Shown: positions 17,991 to 25,764 of the stretch, one piece after another
Layout of the letters: each line of letters starts with the position of its first letter
Position numbering within the stretch: position 1 is the stretch's first letter
Origin: Candidatus Cloacimonadota bacterium
Lineage (GTDB): Bacteria; Cloacimonadota; Cloacimonadia; Cloacimonadales; TCS61
Reading direction: 5' to 3'
Length of the DNA: 43,788 nucleotides
NCBI GenBank assembly: GCA_030621085.1
Contig: JAUXIJ010000021.1
Location: 1-43,788 of the forward strand
The notes under the pieces: model-generated
What the model saw: only the letters and a program-made list of their open reading frames with translations
Database searches by the model: none
Told to the model about the DNA's origin: nothing
Translations under genes and position numbers: made by a program

Positions 17991-18016
17991 GGGAGCTGAA
18001 AAAGCTCCCTTTTTTT
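17991..18016 (+). terminator. Intrinsic terminator
   Basis: Stem GGGAGCT (17991-17997) with AGCTCCC (18003-18009), loop GAAAA, then seven T. It ends only 8 bases before the start codon of the next gene. Confidence 0.9.
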
Positions 18017-18024
18017 ATTCGCAA

Positions 18025-18792
18025 ATGAAATATTCTGAAAACAAATTCCTGTTATTCAATCAGATTAAACAGCAAAAAGTACTATTGGAATTTATTCGTG
18101 AGATCGAACAGAATTGGTCGAATAAAGAGCAGAGATATCAACTGCTGGAAGAGCTTAGTAATTGTTTGAATTTTGCGGGGATTAAAGCAAATAAGGATTT
18201 TTTACGATCTACTTTTCGGGAGTTCCTGGATTTTTCTGTACCACTTGAGCGTCAGTTTGGAAAGGAAATAAAAGACGACAATTTTTTGATTCTCAAACAG
18301 GATGGTGAAAGAAAACAAAGTAAACAAATTCCGCTTTGTCTGGTACTGGATAACCTGCGTTCTTCTTTTAATGTGGGCTCGATCTTCCGCACTGCAGAAT
18401 GTTTCAGAGTATCTAAATTAATTCTTTGCGGATATACTGCAACTCCCCAAAATCTTAAAGTACAAAAAACAGCAATGGGAACAAACAAATTTATAGAATG
18501 GGAACAATTCCCATCGACAACTCAGGCTATTAAAATATTAAAAGAAACAGGCGTGAGAATCTATGCACTGGAAACCACATCCAATGCAAAGAACATTGGT
18601 GAGATGGAATTTGCAAAACCGTGTGCACTCATTTTGGGAAATGAAGCACTGGGAATTTCAAAAGAAGTTCTGAAAATAGTAGATGAAATTGTAACCATTC
18701 CCATATCAGGTTGGAAGAACTCTCTTAATGTAGGTGTTACCGCTGCTATTTGCTGTTATGAGATTAGCCGCCAGTGGGAAGAGTTTGAATAA
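18025..18792 (+). CDS. SpoU/TrmH-family RNA 2'-O-methyltransferase
   Basis: 255 residues. The C-terminal SPOUT domain (about residues 100-255) shows the three SpoU motifs: LDNLRSSFNVGSIFRTAECF (Asn and Arg of motif 1), CALILGNEALGISKEV (motif 2) and NSLNVGVTAAICCYEI (motif 3, AdoMet-binding knot). Residues 1-95 are a helical N-terminal part, possibly for RNA substrate binding. The target (tRNA or 23S rRNA) cannot be assigned. The ATG has no visible ribosome binding site and follows the preceding terminator's T run by 8 bases; no better start exists downstream that keeps the N-terminal region. Confidence 0.9.
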   Translation: MKYSENKFLLFNQIKQQKVLLEFIREIEQNWSNKEQRYQLLEELSNCLNFAGIKANKDFLRSTFREFLDFSVPLERQFGKEIKDDNFLILKQDGERKQSKQIPLCLVLDNLRSSFNVGSIFRTAECFRVSKLILCGYTATPQNLKVQKTAMGTNKFIEWEQFPSTTQAIKILKETGVRIYALETTSNAKNIGEMEFAKPCALILGNEALGISKEVLKIVDEIVTIPISGWKNSLNVGVTAAICCYEISRQWEEFE

Positions 18793-18807
18793 GGATCCTT
18801 TTTGTAA

Positions 18808-18827
18808 TGCAAACATCCTTGTTTGCA
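18808..18827. repeat. Inverted repeat between convergent genes
   Basis: TGCAAACA (18808-18815) and TGTTTGCA (18820-18827), loop TCCT; the palindrome AAGGATCCTT lies just before at 18791-18800. It may act as a terminator for the converging genes, but no long T run follows. Confidence 0.4.
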
Positions 18828-18839
18828 AAAGGGAGGAAT

Positions 18840-19091
18840 TTATTTGGTGCTTTCCTTTTTTTCCTTCTCTACTTTGAAGAATTTATTTCCTTCTTTGCGT
18901 ATCAATTTGTATCTTAGAAGTGAATCCAGAATAATTTTAGCAAAATATTTATCCGATTGAAAAAGGCAATCATCCTGGAAACTCTTTTTCATTTCGGTAG
19001 TACTGGTTCTATCGATAACTTCCAGCACATCATCAAAGGTGATACCCTTGTCTGTTATCTTGGATAAAATCTTTCTTTCTATCGGTCTCAT
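18840..19091 (-). CDS. Small hypothetical protein, possibly winged-helix
   Basis: About 83 residues from ATG at 19091 (MRPIERKILSKITDKGITFD), with AGGG 5 bases upstream; a TTG at 19121 could add ten residues but has no ribosome binding site. The helical first two thirds followed by LLRYKLIRKEGNKFFKVEKE, which looks like a helix and beta-wing, suggest a winged-helix fold. That is weak evidence; no family was recognised. It converges with the RNA methyltransferase and diverges from the glycosyltransferase. Confidence 0.5.
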   Translation of the reverse strand: MRPIERKILSKITDKGITFDDVLEVIDRTSTTEMKKSFQDDCLFQSDKYFAKIILDSLLRYKLIRKEGNKFFKVEKEKKESTK

Positions 19092-19160
19092 AAATGCCCT
19101 GATAAATATTTTTTTGGACAAAAACTAATGCTTCTGCATGTTTGTCAAAGGTAAATTGAA

Positions 19161-20432
19161 ATGAAAAAAGTTCTTGTGATCGTTTATTATTGGCCGCCCA
19201 GTGGCGGGGCTGGTGTACAGCGCTGGCTTAAGTTCGTTAAGTATCTTCCGCAGTTTGGCTGGCAGCCCACTGTTATCACTACCACGAATGGTGATTATCC
19301 GGCTATTGATGAATCTCTTTGCAAGGAAGTTCCTGCCGGGATCAAAGTTATTCACACCCAAACACCAACTTTTGGGGAATTGTTTAAAAAAGTATCTGGC
19401 AAGAATTCAGATATTCCTTACGGTAGCTTGGAAGCTAGCGAGAATGACTCACTATTTAAAAAACTATCTCTCTGGTTCAGGTTGAACATGGTAGTGCCGG
19501 ATGCTAGAAAGATATGGAATAAATTTGCATTTAAAGCTGCAAGAAAGGAATTTTTGTTCGGTAAATATGATGTAGTTATCACTTCAGGTCCTCCGCATTC
19601 TACTCATCTGGTTGGATTAAAACTGAAGAGAAAATATAATATCAAATGGATAGCTGATTTCCGCGATCCGTGGACTAAGATCGATTACCTGGAGAAATTA
19701 AAACGTTTTCCTATGACGGATATGCTGGATAGAAAGCTGGAAAAAAGTGTAGTTCAAAAATGTGACAGAACAATTTCCATTAGCAGGAAAATTGTTATAG
19801 GACTTGGAGCCGGTAAAAAAGCTGACATTATTTCTAATGGTTTCGATCCTGCTGATTTCAAAGATATTAAAAGAAAGGAATCAAAAAAATATTTTAATAT
19901 TAATTATTTTGGAAATGTAACTATCGAGCGTAATCCCACTCCGGTTTTACAAGCAGTGAATATTATATATGAAAAGCAGCAGAATATCCATTTAAACTTT
20001 TGGGGTAATGTTTCGGAAGAAGTAAGATCTAAGTTAACTGAGTTGGACACAAATAGTATCGTTTCGATTCATCCTTATACACCTCATTCTGAGATGCTGC
20101 AGGAAATGGTAAATTCTTCATTGCTGTTACTTTTGATAAATAATGTACCGAATAACAGTGGAATTATTACCGGCAAACTTTATGAATACCTGGTAGCTAA
20201 AGTGCCTGTTCTGGGTTTGGGACCCGATGATGGAGAAGCTGCACAAATCCTGAAAGAAACAAATGCCGGCGAAATGTTTGATTATGACAAGGTGGATGGT
20301 ATTGCAAATTTTATTGAAACTAAATATCAAGAATGGAAAGAGGGAAAGATTTTTTCAGCATCAACAGAAATAGAAAAATATAGTAAAATAAACCAAACCA
20401 AACAACTCGTGGAGATTTTAGGAAAAATATAA
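19161..20432 (+). CDS. Glycosyltransferase, GT-B fold (GT4-like)
   Basis: 423 residues. The N-terminal Rossmann half begins KVLVIVYYWPPSGGAGVQRW with the glycine-rich loop typical of GT4-like enzymes, and contains YDVVITSGPPHSTHLVGLKL. The C-terminal donor-binding half (about residues 235-400) shows ISNGFDPADF, then NYFGNVTIERNPTPVLQA, and SGIITGKLYEYLVAKVPVLG followed by GEAAQIL (the E-x7-E-like nucleotide-sugar site). A cytosolic enzyme of surface-polysaccharide or lipid glycosylation is likely; donor and acceptor are unknown. It stands alone, not in a polysaccharide cluster. The ribosome binding site (AAGGT) is weak. Confidence 0.85.
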   Translation: MKKVLVIVYYWPPSGGAGVQRWLKFVKYLPQFGWQPTVITTTNGDYPAIDESLCKEVPAGIKVIHTQTPTFGELFKKVSGKNSDIPYGSLEASENDSLFKKLSLWFRLNMVVPDARKIWNKFAFKAARKEFLFGKYDVVITSGPPHSTHLVGLKLKRKYNIKWIADFRDPWTKIDYLEKLKRFPMTDMLDRKLEKSVVQKCDRTISISRKIVIGLGAGKKADIISNGFDPADFKDIKRKESKKYFNINYFGNVTIERNPTPVLQAVNIIYEKQQNIHLNFWGNVSEEVRSKLTELDTNSIVSIHPYTPHSEMLQEMVNSSLLLLLINNVPNNSGIITGKLYEYLVAKVPVLGLGPDDGEAAQILKETNAGEMFDYDKVDGIANFIETKYQEWKEGKIFSASTEIEKYSKINQTKQLVEILGKI

Positions 20433-20435
20433 AAA

Positions 20436-20467
20436 AAGCCCCGAATGCTCGGGGCTTAAGTTTTTTT
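20436..20467. terminator. Bidirectional intrinsic terminator
   Basis: Stem AAGCCCCGA (20436-20444) with TCGGGGCTT (20449-20457), loop ATGC, A run before and T run after (20461-20467). It serves the glycosyltransferase on the plus strand and the membrane cluster on the minus strand. Confidence 0.9.
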
Positions 20468-20482
20468 ATTTTCTTTACTCTT

Positions 20483-21085
20483 TTATTTCATCAATCCTAG
20501 CCAGTCACCCAGCAGGAACTGGATTCGACCGATAAGCAGCGATATACGAGCCATCACCGTATAACCGAATGATGCACCGAATCCTACCATCATGAACCAG
20601 ATACCTATATTGGTAACTTTGCCATATACTCCTTTGTGTTCTTTAGAGAAAAAGAAATATAGCAGAATGGTTACAGTACCAATGAAAATAAGTGCTGTAT
20701 TAATATTATCCACTGGCAGCATGGCACTTCTCATCTGAACCAGCACATAAGAATGCATTGAAAGAGGCACCCCCATACCAACTATACCCATACTAAAGGC
20801 GATGGGATATCGGGAGAGCCAGCCAAGGTTCTTTGAAAAACGAAAGATATAGAGTGAACCTGTCAGCGCGGGAATGAGAATGAGAAATTTATATTCCACA
20901 AAGATCGGTCTGTATACAAAAGGAATAAACGTATCCTGGTAGATCAGAGGAATGGCATATCCCATTGAAACGCCAATGAACACAGCTTCCGCAAACTTAT
21001 AGAACGGATTGTCTTTATACAGGAAAGAGAATATACTCAGGGTAAAGAAGGCTGCTATAAAATTGCTTATTACTTCAAATGACAT
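20483..21085 (-). CDS. Multi-pass membrane protein of the FN3/DUF6754-like cluster (fourth gene)
   Basis: About 200 residues with roughly six hydrophobic segments (for example ISNFIAAFFTLSIFSFLY, YKFLILIPALTGSLYIF, YPIAFSMGIVGMGVPLS, TALIFIGTVTILLYFFF, IGIWFMMVGFGASFGYTVMA) and almost no soluble part. It is an inner-membrane protein; I do not recognise the family. AGGAGG (21096-21091) overlaps the TAG stop of the gene before it; of two adjacent ATGs the one at 21085 has the better spacing. It is last in a four-gene run and ends at a bidirectional terminator, so it probably acts with the three genes upstream. Confidence 0.85.
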   Translation of the reverse strand: MSFEVISNFIAAFFTLSIFSFLYKDNPFYKFAEAVFIGVSMGYAIPLIYQDTFIPFVYRPIFVEYKFLILIPALTGSLYIFRFSKNLGWLSRYPIAFSMGIVGMGVPLSMHSYVLVQMRSAMLPVDNINTALIFIGTVTILLYFFFSKEHKGVYGKVTNIGIWFMMVGFGASFGYTVMARISLLIGRIQFLLGDWLGLMK

Positions 21086-21094
21086 CATATCCTC

Positions 21095-22069
21095 CTAGTT
21101 TACCTTATCTTTTTTACGTTTACTAATGAAATACCCGATGTTACCCAGAATGATAAATACAATGATCATCAGGTGAGCCACAGTTTGAGCATTCATGCCA
21201 ATTCGTGCTGTTTTATGCATACGGTTTTTAATATCGGACATCTTGATCCAGGTGTTTTTTATGATCTCTTTACTGAAATCTCGTGGTGCAGGCTGCATTA
21301 CTCCATTTTCATCAGGTTCCATATGACAGGCAAAAACATCCACCAGCTTTTCATATTCAGCAGCGCCTTTCAATCCACCCAACATACCGGTTAGCTGACC
21401 TGTTTGCAGATAGATATAGTTATCGGCAGCCATAACCGCAGTAACACCGGCAGCTACATTGGCTCCAAATTTTGCACGGGCATAAGTGATCCAGCTTAGA
21501 ACTGCAGCAGAACCTGCAAAGTCTACTATCAGGTTCATCTCGTTGTAATTCATGATCTCCTTCATAATTGGCAGGTTAGTCAGCTTACGTCCTTCATCAT
21601 CGTATTCCACAGCTTCTGAGATGTCATCTCCCATTTTCAGCATGATGGGTATGCGTATAGCCCAAGGACGATAACCGAAGTTTACATAGTCTATACCGGA
21701 TTGTACTTCATAACCTTCTTTTGCTGTTTGCAGTGCATAATCCATTAGTGGTTTTGCAGCAGGTATGAAACAGATCGTGAATACTTGAATATCTCTTTCA
21801 AAGCAGTGACGTAGTATTGCTACTTCCATGGGAAACAGTTCAGCCATGGTAGATGCATCATGATCGAAGCAAAGTAGAACTGCTCGGTCATTCCTGCCGG
21901 TGAATGAATCGATCTTCTTGTAAATATTTTCTGTAGGTTCGGTAACGTAAGTTCTGGAATTAAATGGAACCAGCAGAGGAATAATGATAGCAAGCGCTAC
22001 AACCAGGTAGATATATCTTCTATCCAGAGCCTGCATTTTTTCGAAGAAGTTCATTTTTTTATCAGCCAT
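21095..22069 (-). CDS. Membrane-anchored protein with a soluble alpha/beta domain (cluster, third gene)
   Basis: 324 residues. One membrane helix near the N-terminus (YIYLVVALAIIIPLLVPF, about 19-36) and one near the C-terminus (AHLMIIVFIILGNIGYFI, about 298-315) enclose a soluble domain with alternating strands and helices: NDRAVLLCFDHDASTMAELF, IQVFTICFIPAAKPLMDYA, MNLIVDFAGSAAVLSWITYA. The basic residues flanking both helices suggest the domain faces the periplasm. No family I can name with confidence. The frame extends to an ATG at 22108 inside the preceding gene, but GGAGG at the end of that gene and the codon at 22069 (MADKKMNFFEKM) give the real start, one base after the upstream stop. 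Confidence 0.85.
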   Translation of the reverse strand: MADKKMNFFEKMQALDRRYIYLVVALAIIIPLLVPFNSRTYVTEPTENIYKKIDSFTGRNDRAVLLCFDHDASTMAELFPMEVAILRHCFERDIQVFTICFIPAAKPLMDYALQTAKEGYEVQSGIDYVNFGYRPWAIRIPIMLKMGDDISEAVEYDDEGRKLTNLPIMKEIMNYNEMNLIVDFAGSAAVLSWITYARAKFGANVAAGVTAVMAADNYIYLQTGQLTGMLGGLKGAAEYEKLVDVFACHMEPDENGVMQPAPRDFSKEIIKNTWIKMSDIKNRMHKTARIGMNAQTVAHLMIIVFIILGNIGYFISKRKKDKVN

Positions 22070-22070
22070 A

Positions 22071-22694
22071 TTATTTACCTCCTCCCATATAAGTCCTTTC
22101 AATTCCAAGCAATATTTTGAGAGAAGTAGCTGTCATACCCAAACCAACACCCATAGCGATACCCCTTTTGGCAGCCAGGTTGGGAACGTTTAATATCCAG
22201 TTTGATGTTTCAGGTATCAATTTGGATATCTTGATCCCGATGGGAACTTGACCCAACATAACGATGATAGCTGCTATAAGAAGCACAGTTGCCTCTGCGG
22301 AACGAGCACGAAATGCTTTATAGGCTGCAGAAGCGATATAAAAAGCAAGCAGTGAAAACATCGTAGCGCCCATCGGCATTTGCACATTTTTGAAAAGCCA
22401 CATGAATGGTGTACCTGCTTGAGTCCCCCAGATAAAACCTACAGCTCCTGTTCCTATCAATGAAGCCAGGGTAATCACACTGTATTGCCAGTTTGGAACT
22501 TTCCGTTTGATCTTGGTAGAATGAACCATGAACAAACTCATAATACCCAATAACACCATAAAAGGTGAAATTGCTTTGATCCATGTTTGATACCAGTCAT
22601 AAAAATCTGCTGATGCTTTATGTGGTACAAATACATGAATTACAAAGATAAAACCGAGTATAATTACTATTAACAGTGGTATTTGTCGTTTCAT
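22071..22694 (-). CDS. Multi-pass membrane protein (cluster, second gene)
   Basis: 207 residues with about five or six hydrophobic segments: IPLLIVIILGFIFVIHVF at the N-terminus, PFMVLLGIMSLFMVHS, YSVITLASLIGTGAVGFIWG, PMGATMFSLLAFYIASAAY, VLLIAAIIVMLGQVPIGI. The second short loop is basic (STKIKRKVPNW), suggesting it is cytosolic. The protein ends MGGGK, and the bases coding for those glycines double as the ribosome binding site of the next gene, so the two are coupled. AGGAG lies upstream of its ATG. Function unknown. Confidence 0.85.
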   Translation of the reverse strand: MKRQIPLLIVIILGFIFVIHVFVPHKASADFYDWYQTWIKAISPFMVLLGIMSLFMVHSTKIKRKVPNWQYSVITLASLIGTGAVGFIWGTQAGTPFMWLFKNVQMPMGATMFSLLAFYIASAAYKAFRARSAEATVLLIAAIIVMLGQVPIGIKISKLIPETSNWILNVPNLAAKRGIAMGVGLGMTATSLKILLGIERTYMGGGK

Positions 22695-22703
22695 TTTTTT
22701 CTC

Positions 22704-25667
22704 CTATTTCTCTGGGAATGCATTGATCAGGAATGTTAAATGCGTTGTTGAAAGTATCGTTCCTGTTATGATTAAGAAAAGGATGATCACTTTCAGGTAA
22801 TCCACTGCCTTCAAGGTTCCCAATTGTAGAGGCTCTCTTGCCATGTAAGCAGAAGCTGCATACAGTTCTTCACCGATCAGGGTGTAATCGCAGGTTGTTA
22901 TAAAGAACGGTATCTGGGTAACGGCATCTGTACCGGCTATCTGAATAGCACCGGTAGAACTACCAGTTTCTGTCATAAGAAGTGCTTCTGCCCAGAACAT
23001 TCCCATATAGAAATTGGTTGCTGTTTTCTCACGAACCATAATACCATTTACACCGGCAACAAATGCGAACTGAGTGGTAGTAATGAAGAACACACTGCCT
23101 TTGTCATAAGTATCGGGTCTTCCTGCTTCGTAATGCGCTTCTTTCACTATTTCCTGAGCTACGGGAAGAACCAGGTAGTCACGTACAGGAACTAATATTT
23201 TAGTATCATATTCAGCAGCTTTCTTAGCCACTTTACCAAGAATTGCCAGACCGGCCAGCGTTGCTACGTCGCCGATACCGGAAGTTCCCGGAACGAAGAG
23301 AATGGGTTTACCCATCTCGGTTGCACGACCGATAGCATTATCGATCTCCTGAATACCGGCAATAGGACGTATGAACAAGTCATGTCCTTTTTTTGCTTTT
23401 TTGATCAACAAAAATACAAGGGATCCAAACAACAAAGCAGCTATAACAGCCGGCAACATATCAAGGTTAAACCAGTTGGAGCGGGGAAAAAAGTGATCGA
23501 TGCCATTCCCTGTATAAGAAGTAAGGTAAATATTTTCATCGCTAACTGGTTCTACACCTTCTCGAATATAGATGTTTGTTTCGGTGAAGATTCCTTTGCC
23601 GTTGCTTTTAACTATCTTGTATTCAAAACTGTTCTTGGCATAATGACGTGATTTGTCGAGGAACTTAATTCGTTCTTTAGGATTATTGAAGCTGGCAGCA
23701 ACTTTTTGGATAGGGTGATCTTTCATGAGCTCGACCTGCTTTGAATAATATTCTATAGCATCATCAGCGTTCTTTATTTCTTCCTCAGATTCCAAAGTAT
23801 CTTTACTGGCTACGTAGTTTGCAATTTCATCCTCATATTGCAAGATCGTTTTTTCAAATTCTTCCGGATATAGATTAGAAGCTATAGTTGCTTTTTTTTC
23901 ATCATCCATTCTAACAGAAAAGGATGGTCTAACGAGAAAAAGGTTTTTCTCATCATCAAAATGCTTAACGATTTTAAAGTGAACATTCCCATAACGAATA
24001 TTATCGAAAACCTCTCTTTGCGTTCCAGCTACTTTTTTGGAAAGTCGGAATTCTTCATCAGAATAATTACGTTTATATATATAATATTCCCAATCATCCA
24101 CATTTTCATCTTCAAGATACAGGTCACCCGGAGCCAGTGACTGAGTTTGTTCATCGTATTGCAGAATTTGCGTGAGAATGTAGTCTTCTCCAACATCATT
24201 ATTACATTTGAATGTCATCTCAAAGAAGAGTGTATTCATCTCATTTCCGTTTTCGGGAAGTTTGATCTTGATCTTGAAATCTTGATAGTATTCATTTACA
24301 TAAGCTATTTCTTTTCCTTCTTCATCGAAAACCTTGAAAAAGATATTTCTTACTTTATAATTTTTATTGGTTTTAAAATCGTAGTTTACCTGAAGATGTG
24401 TTTTCTTTTCATTCAAGTAGGTAGAATTTGTTAAGTAAACAATCGGTTTACCCCACATTACTCTGTTATAATCACCTTTATCATTTTCACGATCGATAAT
24501 CATGAAAGGAGGTACAATTGGAAGTTGGTCGGTTGTAGTAGAATTGGCGCTGACAACATCAGAGAAAGTTTCATATCCTGTCCGGTCAGTAAAAGAAAAT
24601 ACAAAAAGATAATCTTCCATGTTTTTCACATCGATCTTTACATCGATGTCTCTATTGTCATTCACTATTTTGCCTTCAACAATATTAACAAATGCTGTTT
24701 GGGATGGAGTGTATGGATAGCCGCAGTATCTGGCAAAGATGAGCTTAGCTGGATTTTGGCTTTTAGGGGTATAAACCGCCAGAGTAGAATCTTCTTTCAC
24801 AGCGATGTCATTCAATTCTTTTTGGATCTTTTCATCTAAGTATTTGTTGAATTTATCAAAATCTTTTTTATGAAGCAAATAAACATTGTGATCTAAATGG
24901 TCATCTGCAAAGACTGCTAATTTCCATTCGAACTGCAATCTTGGGACGTCTTCCACAAAAGCAGCATAGAATCTGTCAGTTTTTTCCGGAGCATTTTCTC
25001 TGGGAATACCGATAACAGATTCAGCATGCTGGCAATAGTATCGTGATTCACTAACTGCCACCACAGAATAGTAATATACATGATCGGCAATAAGTTTTTT
25101 GTACATACCCGAGAACTCGTGTAATTTAAGCCCGGCATAAACGGTTGTATCGGTTTCTGTTACAACTTCTATTTTCTCATTGTGGTAATAATAGTCCTTT
25201 TCGGGAATTACACCCAGAATATCGTAATGTTCAAGTTGTGGACCAACAATACTAACGTCGCGAGGATATCTGCGAAATAAAGAACCATCTTTTTTCTGTC
25301 CTTTTTCTCTTCTCAATTTTCCCTTGGCTTGCGTGTCCAGGAAATAATTGTAGTCGGTGTCGTAGTAGTACATCACATCACCCATAACACCGGTCTTCAC
25401 ATTCACATCGATCTTTCCTATAAAAAAAAGAGAATCAGGTGTAATACCGCGATAAATACGGTACTCGATGATTCTCCTCTCTTGCGGCAAAGGCTTCCAA
25501 CTGATTACCAGACCAGACCCATCATCACCAGGTATATCAGCAGTGGATAGATTCTCTACGATATACTCTGATTCGTTAACTGCTGCATGGGTCATTTGTG
25601 GTAAGAGTAAGAAGCTAAATGCCAGAAGAAACAGGAAAAACCCAGTTCTGGCAAAGGTTAACTTCAT
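22704..25667 (-). CDS. Large exported protein: FN3-like N-terminal region, membrane helix, conserved cytosolic domain (DUF6754-like)
   Basis: About 987 residues and the first gene of the cluster. A signal peptide (FLFLLAFSFLLLPQMTHA) is followed by about 700 periplasmic residues; the first part looks like a fibronectin-III pair (GLVISWKPLPQERRIIEYRI, later HVYYYSVVAVSESRYYC). A membrane helix (MLPAVIAALLFGSLVFLLIK, about 739-758) ends in KKAKK. Then comes a well-conserved-looking soluble domain (about 765-945; GIQEIDNAIGRATEMGKPIL, ILVPVRDYLVLPVAQEIVKE, MTETGSSTGAIQIAGTDAVT) and a final helix (VIILFLIITGTILSTTHL). From memory this C-terminal domain resembles DUF6754; I could not check. The start is the ATG at 25667, 6 bases from AAGGAG; an ATG at 25673 abuts the site. 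The 91 bases upstream, to the M23 gene, hold no clear terminator. Confidence 0.85.
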   Translation of the reverse strand: MKLTFARTGFFLFLLAFSFLLLPQMTHAAVNESEYIVENLSTADIPGDDGSGLVISWKPLPQERRIIEYRIYRGITPDSLFFIGKIDVNVKTGVMGDVMYYYDTDYNYFLDTQAKGKLRREKGQKKDGSLFRRYPRDVSIVGPQLEHYDILGVIPEKDYYYHNEKIEVVTETDTTVYAGLKLHEFSGMYKKLIADHVYYYSVVAVSESRYYCQHAESVIGIPRENAPEKTDRFYAAFVEDVPRLQFEWKLAVFADDHLDHNVYLLHKKDFDKFNKYLDEKIQKELNDIAVKEDSTLAVYTPKSQNPAKLIFARYCGYPYTPSQTAFVNIVEGKIVNDNRDIDVKIDVKNMEDYLFVFSFTDRTGYETFSDVVSANSTTTDQLPIVPPFMIIDRENDKGDYNRVMWGKPIVYLTNSTYLNEKKTHLQVNYDFKTNKNYKVRNIFFKVFDEEGKEIAYVNEYYQDFKIKIKLPENGNEMNTLFFEMTFKCNNDVGEDYILTQILQYDEQTQSLAPGDLYLEDENVDDWEYYIYKRNYSDEEFRLSKKVAGTQREVFDNIRYGNVHFKIVKHFDDEKNLFLVRPSFSVRMDDEKKATIASNLYPEEFEKTILQYEDEIANYVASKDTLESEEEIKNADDAIEYYSKQVELMKDHPIQKVAASFNNPKERIKFLDKSRHYAKNSFEYKIVKSNGKGIFTETNIYIREGVEPVSDENIYLTSYTGNGIDHFFPRSNWFNLDMLPAVIAALLFGSLVFLLIKKAKKGHDLFIRPIAGIQEIDNAIGRATEMGKPILFVPGTSGIGDVATLAGLAILGKVAKKAAEYDTKILVPVRDYLVLPVAQEIVKEAHYEAGRPDTYDKGSVFFITTTQFAFVAGVNGIMVREKTATNFYMGMFWAEALLMTETGSSTGAIQIAGTDAVTQIPFFITTCDYTLIGEELYAASAYMAREPLQLGTLKAVDYLKVIILFLIITGTILSTTHLTFLINAFPEK

Positions 25668-25764
25668 AAACATCTCCTTTACTTTTTTTATCGTCTAATT
25701 AAGAAAATTTTTAGCAAAAACATTCGTTACAACCAATATTGTCAACCTGTTTATTTTACGTAGC

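Noticed and set aside
22071..22108. Start of the third cluster gene at ATG 22108 overlapping the gene before by 38 bases
   Set aside because: GGAGG in the last codons of the upstream gene is spaced for the ATG at 22069, and residues before it (MELKGLIW) look like the other frame of that gene.
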